A DNA stretch of 64,000 bases from Stutzerimonas stutzeri (GTDB taxonomy: Bacteria > Pseudomonadota > Gammaproteobacteria > Pseudomonadales > Pseudomonadaceae). Location of the stretch: NCBI RefSeq assembly GCF_024448895.1, contig NZ_JAMOIC010000023.1:1-64000 (forward strand), in the 5' to 3' direction. Shown here piece by piece: positions 16,479 through 26,128 of the stretch. The notes under the pieces are model-generated. The model had not been told where the DNA came from and ran no database searches. It was given only the letters and a program-made list of their open reading frames with translations. The position numbers were made by a program, and so were the translations under genes. Each line of letters begins with the position of its first letter. Position 1 is the first letter of the stretch.

Positions 16479-18629
16479 ATGACACGCACCGCCCGCCTAT
16501 TGTCGCGCGTGCTAATGCTGATTATCGCGCTCATCAGCCCGACCCTCTTTGCTCGAACGCTGGACGCCCAGATCCAGCAGCTGTTCCCCAAGGCCACACG
16601 TATCGAGCCGAAGCAGGCGGATCCGCCTGTCCACAACGTGTATCAACTCGATGAACTGCTTGGTTATGCCTTCGAATCCACTGATTACTCGAATCTGCAG
16701 GGGTTCTCCGGCAAGCCGATTCGCCTGCTGATCGGTATGGATACCCAGGGCGTGCTCGCTGGGGTGACCGTTCTGGAGCACCACGAACCGGTGTTTCTTC
16801 ACGGGCTTGGCGAGCAATCGCTGTTCGACTTTGTTGATCAATATCGGCACGTGACCATCAACAAGCCGATCCTGGTGGGAGGGCGGGAGGCCCGCGGAGG
16901 CGATGCGGATCCAGTCACCCGTATCGATGGCGTGAGCAAGGCGACGGTATCGGTGGTGATCCTCAATGAAACCGTGCTGTTGTCGGCGCTAAGCGTCGCC
17001 CGCAAGTTGCTCGAAGGTTTCAGTAGCAGCCCATTGGCGATCGCCAGGCCCGACCTTTACGAGGCACTGGATTGGTCGCAGCTCCTTGAGCGCGGTTACG
17101 TCCAACGCTGGATGATCGATCGCAACGAGGTGGAAGCAGCGCTTGGCGAATCGCTCGACGACCATCTGGACCTCGAGCCGGAGTACGACACCCAGCCATT
17201 CACCGAACTCTACTTCGCCTATTTGAATACCCCGACAACTGGCCGCAATTTGCTCGGCGAAGCGGGCTTCGCCCGGCTCAATGAGGAGCTGAAAGCTAAC
17301 GAGCAGGCGGTGCTGGTGCTGTCATCCGGCATGTACCCTCATGTGCCGTCTGATTTTGTCCCGGCGACTTCGCCCGATCGGCTGGTGCTAATGCAGAACG
17401 GTCATGCCATCGAACTGCATGACATGAATTTTAACAACGGCGCGGCGATGGAATTGCTCGACGTGCCGCTGGATGGCTTCGAAGCCAATGTCTTTCGCAT
17501 CAAGCCGCACAATGCTTTCAATCCCGCTGAGGCGGCTGATTTGCGCCTGAACGTAAAGCTGCGCCGCAACCATTTGGTGGAAAGCAACACATCGCTCGAC
17601 CGGCGATTTCAGCTCGACGCAGATCTATTCAACATCGAGCAGGCGCGGGAAGTTGTCGAGCCGGTGCCGATCTGGCTTCGCATGTGGCAGGAACGCTGGT
17701 GGCAGATCAGTCTGCTCGGGGCGTCTCTGCTCCTGCTGGCCGGCGTGTTCATCTGGCAGCACCGTATCAGTCAGCATAGCCGGGGCTTTCATCTGTTTCG
17801 CGCGGGCTTTCTCGTGTTCACGCTGGTGTTCATCGGTCTGTACGCCCAGGGTCAGCTGTCTGTGGTGAACATCTTTACGCTGCTGCTGGCGCTCTGGAAG
17901 GACTTCGATATCCGGGTGTTCCTGATGGACCCGGTGATCTTCATCCTCTGGAGCTTTACCTTCCTCAGCCTGTTCATCTGGGGACGGGGCGTATTCTGCG
18001 GCTGGCTCTGTCCCTTCGGCGCGCTGCAGGAAATGCTCGGCTGGGTCGCCAAGCACCTGCGCATCCGCCAATGGAGGATCTCCGACCGCAACCATCAGCG
18101 TCTGCAGTGGGTGAAATATCTGATCCTCATCGGCCTGTTGCCGACCGCGTTCTACTCGCTGACATTGGCCGAGCGGCTTGCCGAGGTGGAGCCGTTCAAG
18201 ACCAGCATCACCCTGTTCTTCATGCGCTCATGGCCTTTCGTACTTTACGCCGTGATCCTGCTAGGGCTCGGCCTGTTCGTGCACAAGTTCTATTGCCGCT
18301 ACGTCTGCCCGCTGGGGGCGGGGCTGGCGATCCTGGGCAAGCTACGCCTGTTTTCCTGGCTCAAACGCATCGATGCCTGCGGCCAGCCCTGCCAACATTG
18401 CAAGAATCATTGCGAGATCGGTGCGATCAAGCGTGACGGCCGTGTCGACTATGACGAATGCATCCAGTGTCTGGAATGCATCGTCATCCTCAACAATGAC
18501 GACCAATGCGTAGCGACCATCAGCGCGCGGAAGAAGGCCGGAAAAGGCGTGTGCCATGTCAGTGGCAAGCTGATCGTTACCGATGCGGCGGTTGAGCTGG
18601 GCATCGGCCTCATGAACGCCAAAAAATGA
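16479..18629 (+). CDS. NosR/NirI family membrane flavo-iron-sulfur protein
   Basis: A 716-residue protein of the NosR/NirI family. It has a signal peptide (1-26), a periplasmic FMN-binding domain with the covalent-flavin type motif DGVSKATVS (T156), a large periplasmic region, about six membrane helices from residue 400 onward carrying CGWLCPFGALQE and CRYVCPLGAG (polyferredoxin-like CxxxCP motifs), and a cytoplasmic C-terminus with CGQPCQHCKNHC and CIQCLEC for two 4Fe-4S clusters. NosR supplies electrons and supports expression for nitrous oxide reductase, but no nosZ, nosD or nirS is in the window, so this may be an orphan paralogue. Length matches NosR (about 720). Confidence 0.85.
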   Translation: MTRTARLLSRVLMLIIALISPTLFARTLDAQIQQLFPKATRIEPKQADPPVHNVYQLDELLGYAFESTDYSNLQGFSGKPIRLLIGMDTQGVLAGVTVLEHHEPVFLHGLGEQSLFDFVDQYRHVTINKPILVGGREARGGDADPVTRIDGVSKATVSVVILNETVLLSALSVARKLLEGFSSSPLAIARPDLYEALDWSQLLERGYVQRWMIDRNEVEAALGESLDDHLDLEPEYDTQPFTELYFAYLNTPTTGRNLLGEAGFARLNEELKANEQAVLVLSSGMYPHVPSDFVPATSPDRLVLMQNGHAIELHDMNFNNGAAMELLDVPLDGFEANVFRIKPHNAFNPAEAADLRLNVKLRRNHLVESNTSLDRRFQLDADLFNIEQAREVVEPVPIWLRMWQERWWQISLLGASLLLLAGVFIWQHRISQHSRGFHLFRAGFLVFTLVFIGLYAQGQLSVVNIFTLLLALWKDFDIRVFLMDPVIFILWSFTFLSLFIWGRGVFCGWLCPFGALQEMLGWVAKHLRIRQWRISDRNHQRLQWVKYLILIGLLPTAFYSLTLAERLAEVEPFKTSITLFFMRSWPFVLYAVILLGLGLFVHKFYCRYVCPLGAGLAILGKLRLFSWLKRIDACGQPCQHCKNHCEIGAIKRDGRVDYDECIQCLECIVILNNDDQCVATISARKKAGKGVCHVSGKLIVTDAAVELGIGLMNAKK

Positions 18630-18763
18630 CCGATGCGTTCTGCAGATATGCAGAGCGGGTGTGCGAGTTTTCGAGTTGTGCTTCGCGGTCATCCCGCTAG
18701 GATCGTGCCCACCTGCGCGGGCCAGCACCTCACGCGGCTCCGAAATCAGTAGAGAGAACTCCC

Positions 18764-19951
18764 ATGGCAGAACGTGAAGTCGTCATCGTTGGCGCCGCCC
18801 GAACGGCAATCGGCTCCTTTGGCGGAGCGCTGAAAGACGTCGACCTGATCTCCCTGGCAACCACCGCCTGCCGCGGCGCGCTTGAGCGCTCCGGAACGCC
18901 GCCTGACGCCGTTGGGCATGTGGTGATGGGTAATGTGATCCCCACCGAACCGCGCGACGGGTATCTGGCTCGGGTCGCGGCGGTGGATGCGGGCATCCCG
19001 CTGGAGACCCCGGCGTTCAACGTCAACCGCTTGTGCGGTTCGGGGCTGCAGGCGGTGATTTCGGGGGCGCAATCCATCCTGCTCGGCGATACCGATGTGG
19101 CCATTGGCGGTGGCGCCGAAAGCATGAGCCGAGGGCCCTTCATCCTGCCCAACATGCGTTGGGGCGCGCGTCTGGGCGACAGCCAGGCGATCGACTATAT
19201 GAACACCTTGCTGCACGACCCCTGGGGCAAATTCCACATGGGCGTGACCGCGGAGAATGTTGCAGAACGCTATGGCATCAGCCGCGAACGGCAGGACGCG
19301 CTGGCCCTGGAAAGCCAGCAGCGAGCGGCCCGAGCGTTGAAGCAGCGTTATTTCCGTGAGCAGATCGTTCCTGTGGAAATCAGCAGCCGTAAGGGCGTCA
19401 GCTATTTCGATACGGACGAGCACCTGCGTGCAGATCTCACCGCCGAGCGCCTTGCCGCCCTGAAGCCAGTATTCAAGAAGGAAAACGGCACCGTGACAGC
19501 CGGTAACGCGTCGGGCCTGAACGACGGTGCCGCTGCGCTGGTGCTGGCCGAAGCGGGGCGGGCAATGGCGCTTGGCTTGAAGCCTATGGCACGGCTGGTC
19601 GGGTACGCCCACGCTGGGGTAGATCCGGCATTCATGGGTATCGGTCCGGTGCCGGCGGTGCGCAAAGTGCTTGAGCGCACCGGCATCAGCCTGGAGCAGA
19701 TCGACGTGATCGAAGCCAACGAAGCCTTCGCCGCACAAGCCTGCGCGGTGATGCAGGAGCTGGGTCTGGATCCAGCGAAGGTCAATCCCAATGGTTCGGG
19801 GATTTCACTCGGGCATCCGGTCGGCGCGACCGGCGCGATCATAACGGTCAAGGCGGTCCACGAATTGCAACGCATTCAGGGGCGCTACGCGCTGGTGACC
19901 ATGTGCATTGGCGGCGGGCAGGGTATCGCGGCGATCTTCGAACGGTGTTGA
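18764..19951 (+). CDS. Acetyl-CoA C-acyltransferase (beta-ketothiolase)
   Basis: A 395-residue thiolase, joining or cleaving acyl-CoA units (for example acetoacetyl-CoA). The acylated nucleophile is C91 in [12 protein letters not shown]351 (GHPVGATGA) and C381 (CIGGGQG) complete the active site. [11 protein letters not shown] (about 321) is the conserved thiolase segment. Length is standard for the biosynthetic/BktB type. It follows the NosR-like gene by 134 bp on the same strand, with no obvious terminator between, and has no neighbouring hydratase or reductase genes, so the pathway (PHA, ketone or amino acid breakdown) is open. Confidence 0.92.
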   Translation: MAEREVVIVGAARTAIGSFGGALKDVDLISLATTACRGALERSGTPPDAVGHVVMGNVIPTEPRDGYLARVAAVDAGIPLETPAFNVNRLCGSGLQAVISGAQSILLGDTDVAIGGGAESMSRGPFILPNMRWGARLGDSQAIDYMNTLLHDPWGKFHMGVTAENVAERYGISRERQDALALESQQRAARALKQRYFREQIVPVEISSRKGVSYFDTDEHLRADLTAERLAALKPVFKKENGTVTAGNASGLNDGAAALVLAEAGRAMALGLKPMARLVGYAHAGVDPAFMGIGPVPAVRKVLERTGISLEQIDVIEANEAFAAQACAVMQELGLDPAKVNPNGSGISLGHPVGATGAIITVKAVHELQRIQGRYALVTMCIGGGQGIAAIFERC

Positions 19952-20073
19952 CTCGCCGGTGCGGTAATTCGTCGGAAGCCGTTCGAGCGACTGAAGATTC
20001 TGTCGCGCCAGCCGACAAGCTTTGGCGAGGGTGATATCTACGCTAAGAGACCGGCTTTCCCACAGGACTATTC

Positions 20074-20982
20074 ATGAACAATGCATCCGCCACCGACGCC
20101 TTATCGCTACTGCTGTTCACGCTGCGCAGCGGCAAACAGATGGCGATCAACCTGCTGAAGGTCAGCGAGATCATCCCGACGCCTTCGCTGACGCGCCTGC
20201 CTGAATCGCACCCGCATGTGCGCGGTGTCGCCACCCTGCGTGGCCAGCCGTTATCGGTCATCGACCTGAGCATGGCCATCGGCATGGCTCCGTTGCTGGA
20301 CCCGAAAGGGGGCTGCCTGATCGTCACGGAAATCAGCCGCTCCAAGCAGGGTTTGCATGTGCAGGCGGTGGTCAAGATCGTCCACATACAGTCTTCAAAG
20401 ATTCTGCCTCCGCCTTACGGCGCGCGGAACAGTTCATTCATCACCGGCACCGCCGAGGTGGACGGCGAACTAATCCAGATCCTCGACGTGGAGAAGGTCA
20501 TCCACAACATCTCGCCGGTTCCAGGTGAGGCCGACATTTCTCACCTCGATGACCAGGACGCACAACTGCTGACCGAAACCCGCGCACTGATCGTCGATGA
20601 CAGCCAGGTAGCCATCCATATGTCGGTCTCGGCGCTGACCAAGATGGGTGTCACCTGTCATGCCGTGCGCAGTGCCCGCGAAGCTTTTGAAAAGCTCGAT
20701 AGCCTCAAGGACAGTTACGAGGCGATCAACGTGGTGGTGTCTGATATCGAAATGCCGGAGATGGACGGCTATTCGTTCACCCAAGCGCTGCGCAAGCATC
20801 CGGACTACGCGTCCATCTACGTGCTGCTGCATACCTCCCTGGACAGCACCATCAGCACCGACAAGGCCAAGGCAGCCGGCGCCAACGACATCCTCACCAA
20901 GTTTTCTCCGCCGGAAATGGCCAAGTGCATGCTGCGTGCGGCGCGGGTGATTCACCTCGGCGAGGATGCCTCGGTTGCTTGA
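20074..20982 (+). CDS. cheV: Chemotaxis coupling protein CheV
   Basis: A 302-residue fusion of a CheW-like adaptor domain (about 10-155) and a CheY-like receiver (about 172-295; phospho-Asp in NVVVSDIEMPEMDGYS, acidic pair at ALIVDDSQ, Lys in DILTKFSPPE). CheV couples chemoreceptors to CheA and is tuned by phosphorylation. AGGA precedes the ATG. No other chemotaxis genes are adjacent, as is common for scattered cheV copies in Pseudomonas. The last 90 bp of the gene are duplicated downstream together with REP sequences (see repeat 20893-21571). Confidence 0.92.
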   Translation: MNNASATDALSLLLFTLRSGKQMAINLLKVSEIIPTPSLTRLPESHPHVRGVATLRGQPLSVIDLSMAIGMAPLLDPKGGCLIVTEISRSKQGLHVQAVVKIVHIQSSKILPPPYGARNSSFITGTAEVDGELIQILDVEKVIHNISPVPGEADISHLDDQDAQLLTETRALIVDDSQVAIHMSVSALTKMGVTCHAVRSAREAFEKLDSLKDSYEAINVVVSDIEMPEMDGYSFTQALRKHPDYASIYVLLHTSLDSTISTDKAKAAGANDILTKFSPPEMAKCMLRAARVIHLGEDASVA

Positions 20983-21092
20983 GCGATCAGCTGATCGAAA
21001 GACCGAGAGGCGGGGGCTGAATGAGCTTGTGCCGGCGAGCTTGCTCACTCTGCACCGGGAATCGTGCAGCGCCTGAGTGCAGTGGGAGGGCC

Positions 21093-21226
21093 TTGATCGC
21101 CAGCAAGCTGGCTCCTACGGAAAGCAGTTCGTGGTGGTTGAGGATCAATACCCCTGAATCTGCTCAGCCCCCGCCACGCTGCTATCGACGCTCAAGAAAC
21201 CTGTAGGAGCGAGCGTGCTCGCGATC
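21093..21226. repeat. REP pair, first copy
   Basis: Two REP-type palindromic elements in opposite orientation: TTGATCGCCAGCAAGCTGGC...CTAC at 21093-21118 and CTGTAGGAGCGAGCGTGCTC...GATC at 21201-21226. Each has the GTAGGAGC flank and a short hairpin core (GCCAGCAAGCTGGC, GCGAGCGTGCTCGC). Together they form a BIME-like unit as found between Pseudomonas genes. Confidence 0.8.
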
Positions 21227-21228
21227 AC

Positions 21229-21319
21229 CTCACCAAGTTTTTCCCCGCCGGAAATGGCCAGGTGCATGCTGCGCGCGGCGCGGGTGATTCACCTCGGCGA
21301 GGATGCCTCGGTCGCTTGA
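21229..21319 (+). pseudogene. Fragment of the cheV 3' end
   Basis: This is the second copy of the last ~90 bp of cheV, ending in the same CTTGAGCGAT stop-codon context (TGA 21317-21319). It has no start codon or ribosome site and carries a one-base insertion in the T/C tract after AAGTTTT (GTTTTTCCCC versus GTTTTCTCC in cheV), so it is a non-coding remnant of the tandem duplication. Confidence 0.8.
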
Positions 21320-21435
21320 GCGATCCAGCTGATCGAAACGCACCAGAGGTGTGGGGCAGCTGAATGAGCCCGTGCTGGCGGGCTTGCTCACCCTGCACCT
21401 GGAACCGTGCAGCGCCTGAGTGCAATGGGCGGCCC

Positions 21436-21569
21436 TTGATCGCTAGCAAGCTGGCTCCTACGAAAAGCGGTTCGTGGTGGTTGAGGATCAATACCCCCGA
21501 AATTGCTCAGTCCCCGCCACGCTGCTATCGACGCTCAACAAACCTGTAGGAGCGAGCTTGCTCGCGATC
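21436..21569. repeat. REP pair, second copy
   Basis: Second copy of the REP pair: TTGATCGCTAGCAAGCTGGC...CTAC at 21436-21461 and CTGTAGGAGCGAGCTTGCTC...GATC at 21544-21569, spaced exactly as in the first copy (108 bp between starts). The last element ends 19 bp before the stop codon of the convergent SMP-30-like gene, so it may also form a terminator-like hairpin there. Confidence 0.8.
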
Positions 21570-21587
21570 GCTTTTAGTGCTGGGCAA

Positions 21588-22709
21588 TCAAGCTGGCCCT
21601 TTGCCAAAACTCGCATCACGCGTGTTGACGTACAGCGCGTAAATCGAATGGCTGCTGGCCATGAACAGTCGGTTGCCTTTCGCGCCGCCGAAGCACAGGT
21701 TGGCGCAGCGTTCCGGCAGCCTGATCTTGCCGATTGCCTTGCCCTCCGGGTTGAAGACCAGCACGCCATCCAAATCGGCGGTCACCGCTTCGGGTGAGCC
21801 CGAGCTACCCCAGCCGCACCACAAGTTGCCGTCTGCGTCGCACTTGATTCCGTCGATTGCGCCGTGTGTTGGTGCTTCGATGTGCTTGCGGCGCTCGCCG
21901 AGGGTGCCATCGTCATTGACCGGATACGCCCAGATCAATCGGTTCGGTTTCGCGCGACCCTCGACGACGTAGAGCGTCTTCTGATCCGGCGAGAAGCACA
22001 GCCCGTTGGGGCCAGAGATCGAGTCGATCACTCGGGTCACAGCACCGTTCTCGCCATCGATGCGGTAGACCCCGTCGGACAGCTGCGTCTCGATCTTGTG
22101 GCCTTCATAGAAATTGCCGGTCTGGAAGGGCGGATCGGTGAACCAGATGGAACCGTCCTGGCGCACGGCCAGGTCGTTGGGTGAGTTGAAGCGTTTGCCG
22201 TCGAACTCATGGGCCAGCACGGTGATGCTGCCATCGGGTTCAGTGCGGGTAACGCGGCGGCCCAGATCGTTGGTAGTCGAGCCTTCGCACACCAGCAGCC
22301 GCCCCTGGAGATCGCGCGCGAGGCCGTTGGAGTGATTTGAATGCTCGCGATAGACGTCGAAGGAGCCGGTGATTTCGTCCCAGCGCATGATGCGATTTTC
22401 CGGAATATCACTGACCAGCAGATAGCGACCATCGCCCACCCAGACCGGACCTTCTGCCCAGCGCATGCCGGTTGCAAGCCGTTCGACGCTGGCATTGAAC
22501 AGCCGGTACTGGGTGAAGCTCTCATCGAGAATTTCCACCAGCTCATCCGGATAGCGCTGGGTCAGTGGCTCGGCGATGGCGAGTCGGGACAACCCCAGGC
22601 CACCCATGGAGGCGACGCCAGCTGAAACCATCAGCGAATTCTTCAGAAAGGCACGTCTTGCGGCCTGTGGTTCTTCAGCGATTGGCGCATCGATATTGTT
22701 GTTCATCAT
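21588..22709 (-). CDS. SMP-30/gluconolactonase/LRE family protein, exported
   Basis: A 373-residue beta-propeller hydrolase of the SMP-30/gluconolactonase family, which opens sugar lactones. The N-terminus has a twin-arginine-like signal (ARRAFLKNSLMVSAGVASMG, about 17-36), so it is probably exported folded by Tat, although the motif lacks the full S-R-R-x-F-L-K consensus at the Ser. The propeller shows RWAEGPVW-type (about 83), NSPNDLAVRQDGSIWFTDP (about 169-187) and ISGPNGLCFSPDQKTLYV motifs that carry the metal ligands. AAGGA precedes the ATG pair at 22709/22706. It is monocistronic and its 3' end abuts a REP element. Confidence 0.85.
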   Translation of the reverse strand: MMNNNIDAPIAEEPQAARRAFLKNSLMVSAGVASMGGLGLSRLAIAEPLTQRYPDELVEILDESFTQYRLFNASVERLATGMRWAEGPVWVGDGRYLLVSDIPENRIMRWDEITGSFDVYREHSNHSNGLARDLQGRLLVCEGSTTNDLGRRVTRTEPDGSITVLAHEFDGKRFNSPNDLAVRQDGSIWFTDPPFQTGNFYEGHKIETQLSDGVYRIDGENGAVTRVIDSISGPNGLCFSPDQKTLYVVEGRAKPNRLIWAYPVNDDGTLGERRKHIEAPTHGAIDGIKCDADGNLWCGWGSSGSPEAVTADLDGVLVFNPEGKAIGKIRLPERCANLCFGGAKGNRLFMASSHSIYALYVNTRDASFGKGPA

Positions 22710-23049
22710 GGAGCGTCCTTTTGGATAGCTGATCTTTCGGGCGAGCGAATCCGTTCCGCCTGGAACTTAGGCGGAGGAGAGGTGTAGCTGTCTCAGTGGG
22801 TCGATCGAGGCGGGCTGTGGGCTGGAGGCAAGGCTGACAGGGTGTGCGCGAGGCAAGGCCGTAGAGATCTGTACATGGCGTTATCCGTTGTTATTGTTGG
22901 TATGGTCATCGTACAACCGTGCTGAGTATTGTCAGCGTTTTGTAGGATGTCAAAGACGAATTCCCGCTGTTGCTGAGTTTCTGTTCCAGAGCTATAGCCA
23001 TGGTCATCGTATGACGCGCGATTAACAGCCCGCCGCGCTTGCTAAGCCA
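22710..23049. other. Divergent intergenic region upstream of the lactonase-like gene and polB
   Basis: About 340 bp with no supported gene. It should hold the promoters of both flanking genes. I looked for a LexA box (CTG-N10-CAG) because polB is SOS-controlled in E. coli and found none at the right spacing; CTGAGTATTGTCAG at about 22920-22933 has only an 8-base spacer. The imperfect direct repeat GGTCATCGTA (22904 and 23000 areas) occurs twice. Confidence 0.5.
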
Positions 23050-23097
23050 ATGCCACGTAGAATGGTCCGCTCGGGCATGGGCTGGACGGCAAGAACG

Positions 23098-25461
23098 GTG
23101 GAATTGCAGCAAGGGTTTGTTCTGACTCGGCATTGGCGCGACACCGCGGCTGGCACCGAGGTGGAGTTCTGGTTGGCGACCGACGCCGGGCCGCGTCGCC
23201 TTCGCGTGCCGTATCAACCCTCGGTTGCCTTTGTTCCGGCAGAGCAACGGTCGAAGGTCGAGCTGCTGCTCAAGGGCGAGCGCGACGTCGAACTGCGCCC
23301 GTTGGAGCTGACTGACTTCCGCCATCGGCCGGTACTCGGTCTGTATTGCAGTCAGCATCGCCAACTGATGAATCTGGAAAAGCGCCTGCGCGCTGCCGGG
23401 CTTGACGTTTACGAGGGCGACATCCGGCCGCCGGAGCGCTATCTGATGGAGCGTTTCATCACCGCGCCGGTCAGCTTCGCCGGCCAGGCAGACGCAGAGG
23501 GTGTGCTGGCCGGTGCGCAGATCAAGCCCGCGCCCGATTACCGACCACAACTGCGGCTGGTCTCGCTGGATATCGAAACCACCATGCGCGGTGAGCTGTA
23601 TTCCATTGGCCTGGAAGGCTGTGGGCAACGTCAGGTGTACATGCTCGGGCCGGCCAATGGTGATGCTGAGACGGTAGATTTCCAGCTGGACTATTGTGAC
23701 AGCCGCAAGCAGTTGATCGAGCGGCTCAATGACTGGATGGCGCTGCACGACCCCGACGCAATCATCGGCTGGAATGTGGTGCAGTTCGACCTGCGCGTGT
23801 TGCGCGATCAGGCGCAGCGCTATCAGGTGCCGTTGCGCCTGGGCCGGGGCGGCGAAGAGATGGCTTGGCGCGAGCATGGCAGCCGCGGCAATCACTTCTT
23901 CGCCGCGGCCGCGGGACGGCTGATCATCGATGGCATCGAAGCGCTGCGTTCGGCGACCTGGAGCTTTCCCTCGTTCAGCCTGGAAAACGTGGCTCAAACG
24001 CTCCTAGGTGAAGGCAAGGCGATCAGCACGCCATACCAGCGTATGGACGAGATCAACCGCATGTTCGCCGAGGACAAGCCGGCGCTGGCGCGCTACAACC
24101 TCAAGGATTGCGAGCTGGTCACACGGATCTTCCACAAGACCGAGCTGCTGACCTTTTTGCTCGAACGTGCCACGGTCACCGGGCTCCCGGCTGATCGTAT
24201 GGGCGGCTCGGTGGCCGCTTTTGAACACCTCTACATTCCGCTAATGCACCGCCAGGGCTTCGTCGCGCCCAACCTCGGCGAGCGCCCACCCGAGGCGAGC
24301 CCCGGCGGCTTCGTGATGAACTCGCAGCCGGGCCTGTACGAATCCGTGCTGGTACTGGATTACAAGAGTCTCTACCCCTCGATCATCCGTACCTTTCTCA
24401 TCGATCCGGTTGGGCTGGTCGAGGGTATGCGTCATCCCGACGATAAACATTCGGTGCCGGGTTTTCGGGGCGCGCGCTTCTCACGGACACGGCACTGTCT
24501 GCCGGCCATCGTCGAGCGCGTCTGGGAAGGCCGAGAGGCCGCCAAGCGTGAGGACAACAAGCCGCTGTCCCAGGCGCTGAAGATCATCATGAATGCGTTT
24601 TACGGCGTGCTCGGCTCCAGTGGTTGCCGCTTTTTCGATACGCGGCTGGCCTCATCGATTACGTTACGCGGCCACGAGATCATGCGCCGCACGCGCGAGT
24701 TGATCGAGGCCGAGGGCTACAGCGTGATCTACGGTGACACGGATTCGACTTTCGTCTGGCTCAAGCGCGCTCACAGTGATGAGGATGCAGCGCGTATCGG
24801 CAAGCGATTGGTGCAACAGATCAACCTGTGGTGGCGCGAGCAGCTGCAACAGGAGTTCGGCCTGCAGAGCGCACTGGAATTGCAGTACGAGAGTCACTTC
24901 AAGCGCTTCCTGATGCCTACCATCCGCGGCGCGGAAGAGGGTAGCAAGAAGCGCTACGCCGGACTGGTCACAAGGCCCGACGGCAGTGACGGCCTTGTCT
25001 TCAAGGGACTGGAAACGGTACGTACCGACTGGTCGCCATTGGCCCAGCAGTTCCAGCAGGAGCTGTACCGGCGCATCTTCAGCCGTGAACCCTATCGGGA
25101 TTACGTGCGCGATTATGTGCGCCGAACCCTGGCCGGCGAACTGGACGAGCTGCTGATCCTGCGCAAGCGCCTTCGTCGTCGCCTGGATGATTACGAACGC
25201 AATGTCCCGCCACACGTGCGGGCCGCGCGCATCGCCGATGAGTACAACTTGCAGCAGGGCCGGCAGCGGCAATATCAGAATGGCGGCTGGATCAGCTACT
25301 TGATCACCGTCGCCGGCCCGGAGCCTCTCGAAGTGCGCCGCGCGCCGATCGATTACGACCACTACGTCAGCCGGCAGCTGCAGCCGATTGCGGATGCCAT
25401 CCTGCCGTTCGTGAACGACAGTTTCAGCGCCCTGATCGATGAGCAGCTCGGGCTGTTTTGA
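23098..25461 (+). CDS. polB: DNA polymerase II (family B)
   Basis: Family B polymerase used for translesion and repair synthesis. Exonuclease motif I is VSLDIETT (about residue 158), the polymerase sites are [12 protein letters not shown] and [10 protein letters not shown], and [12 protein letters not shown] is the conserved KKRYAG segment. From GTG 23098 the protein has 787 residues and begins [13 protein letters not shown], which matches the usual start of Pseudomonas PolB; an ATG at 23050 would add 16 Arg-rich residues. Neither start has a strong ribosome site, so the start is uncertain. No SOS box was found upstream. It is a single gene. Confidence 0.92.
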   Translation: MELQQGFVLTRHWRDTAAGTEVEFWLATDAGPRRLRVPYQPSVAFVPAEQRSKVELLLKGERDVELRPLELTDFRHRPVLGLYCSQHRQLMNLEKRLRAAGLDVYEGDIRPPERYLMERFITAPVSFAGQADAEGVLAGAQIKPAPDYRPQLRLVSLDIETTMRGELYSIGLEGCGQRQVYMLGPANGDAETVDFQLDYCDSRKQLIERLNDWMALHDPDAIIGWNVVQFDLRVLRDQAQRYQVPLRLGRGGEEMAWREHGSRGNHFFAAAAGRLIIDGIEALRSATWSFPSFSLENVAQTLLGEGKAISTPYQRMDEINRMFAEDKPALARYNLKDCELVTRIFHKTELLTFLLERATVTGLPADRMGGSVAAFEHLYIPLMHRQGFVAPNLGERPPEASPGGFVMNSQPGLYESVLVLDYKSLYPSIIRTFLIDPVGLVEGMRHPDDKHSVPGFRGARFSRTRHCLPAIVERVWEGREAAKREDNKPLSQALKIIMNAFYGVLGSSGCRFFDTRLASSITLRGHEIMRRTRELIEAEGYSVIYGDTDSTFVWLKRAHSDEDAARIGKRLVQQINLWWREQLQQEFGLQSALELQYESHFKRFLMPTIRGAEEGSKKRYAGLVTRPDGSDGLVFKGLETVRTDWSPLAQQFQQELYRRIFSREPYRDYVRDYVRRTLAGELDELLILRKRLRRRLDDYERNVPPHVRAARIADEYNLQQGRQRQYQNGGWISYLITVAGPEPLEVRRAPIDYDHYVSRQLQPIADAILPFVNDSFSALIDEQLGLF

Positions 25462-25666
25462 TTTATGTCCACGCCATCGCTCCGCTATCGACCTCAGGGA
25501 AGACATGAGGTAGTCGCGATCGCAAGCGCTTGCGGGCGTTGTGACGGGAGGGCTGCCGACATGGCATTCATTGATATAGGCCGGATAGGCACCTGGTATC
25601 AGCCGCATCAAACTTCTTATAGCGCGACCTACACTGATCATGCTAGTTCGTATATGAATTAAATAC

Positions 25667-25712
25667 TTGAATATATACATATGCGGAGTAATCTATGGTT
25701 AGTTTAACTACC
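25667..25712 (+). promoter_or_regulatory. Promoter and palindromic operator of the RES-Xre module
   Basis: In an AT-rich stretch just upstream of the antitoxin gene, TTGAAT (25667-25672), a 16-base spacer and TAATCT (25689-25694) form a plausible sigma-70 promoter. Directly downstream, GGTTAGTTTAACTACC (25697-25712) is an almost perfect palindrome (arms TAGTT/AACTA, with one mismatch outside) covering the expected transcription start and ending 14 bases before the ATG. Its position is what is expected of an autoregulatory operator bound by the antitoxin; binding is inferred. Confidence 0.45.
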
Positions 25713-25726
25713 CAGCCGGAGTCCAA

Positions 25727-26128
25727 ATGAAGCTCGAACAGGCGGTCAGCAAGCCCGACATAAACTCGCCCGATGCGGGCCGAGTGGCGCTGACGTTCTT
25801 CTTCAATCTCATGGGATTGTGGAAGTGCAGCGCCGAACAGCAGCGCGTACTTCTGGGGTCGGTTGGTAATACCACGTACTTCAAATACAAGAAGTTGCCG
25901 GAGGTGCGTTTACCGCGGGACACCCTGGAGCGCATCTCCTACCTGATGGGTATTCACAAAGCGCTGCGGATCATCTTCAGCAACCAGACCGAACGTGCCT
26001 ACGAGTGGGTGCGTAAACCCAACGACGCCGCGCCCTTCAATGGCAAGAGTGCCCTCGACTACATGTTGGGTGGCCAGGTAGTGGATCTTGCAGATGTGCG
26101 TCGCTACCTGGATGGAGTGCGGGGCTGA
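25727..26128 (+). CDS. Xre/MbcA/ParS-type antitoxin of a RES-Xre module
   Basis: A 133-residue protein with an N-terminal Xre-like helical domain (about 15-70) and a C-terminal MbcA/ParS toxin-binding (DUF2384-type) domain ending in NGKSALDYMLGGQVVDLADV (about 104-123), the signature that recognises RES toxins. GGAG lies 7 bases before the ATG. Its TGA overlaps the toxin ATG by one base (TGATG), giving translational coupling. It should neutralise the downstream toxin and repress the operon through the palindrome at 25697-25712. The order antitoxin then toxin is typical. Confidence 0.88.
   Translation: MKLEQAVSKPDINSPDAGRVALTFFFNLMGLWKCSAEQQRVLLGSVGNTTYFKYKKLPEVRLPRDTLERISYLMGIHKALRIIFSNQTERAYEWVRKPNDAAPFNGKSALDYMLGGQVVDLADVRRYLDGVRG

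Larger units (their letters stand above)
20893..21571 (+). repeat. Tandem duplication (about 340 bp unit) of cheV 3' end plus REP pair
   Basis: Two diverged direct copies lie head to tail: unit 1 at 20893-21228 and unit 2 at 21229-21571. Both begin with CTCACCAAGTTTT, run through the cheV 3' end and stop codon, then a shared non-coding stretch with two REP elements, and end in the GGAGCGAG(C/G)(T/G)TGCTCGCGATC motif. The phase shift is 336 bp at the 5' side and 343 bp at the REPs, so small indels have accumulated; the copies differ at scattered positions, so the event is not recent. Unit 2 starts immediately after the second REP of unit 1, suggesting REP-associated duplication. Confidence 0.88.

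Noticed and set aside
18746-19738. 330-residue minus-strand frame
   Set aside because: Antisense to the thiolase gene with Cys and His scatter typical of a high-GC shadow frame.
21225-21491. Small minus-strand open frame in the REP region
   Set aside because: Its sequence VGASLLAIKG is the usual artefact of translating REP elements; not a gene.
22710-23097. LexA (SOS) box upstream of polB
   Set aside because: CTG/CAG pairs are present but with 8- or 11-base spacers; none has the 10-base spacing of a true box.
22906-23997. 363-residue minus-strand open frame over the polB start
   Set aside because: It overlaps most of the N-terminus of DNA polymerase II and has a low-complexity sequence with no known domain.
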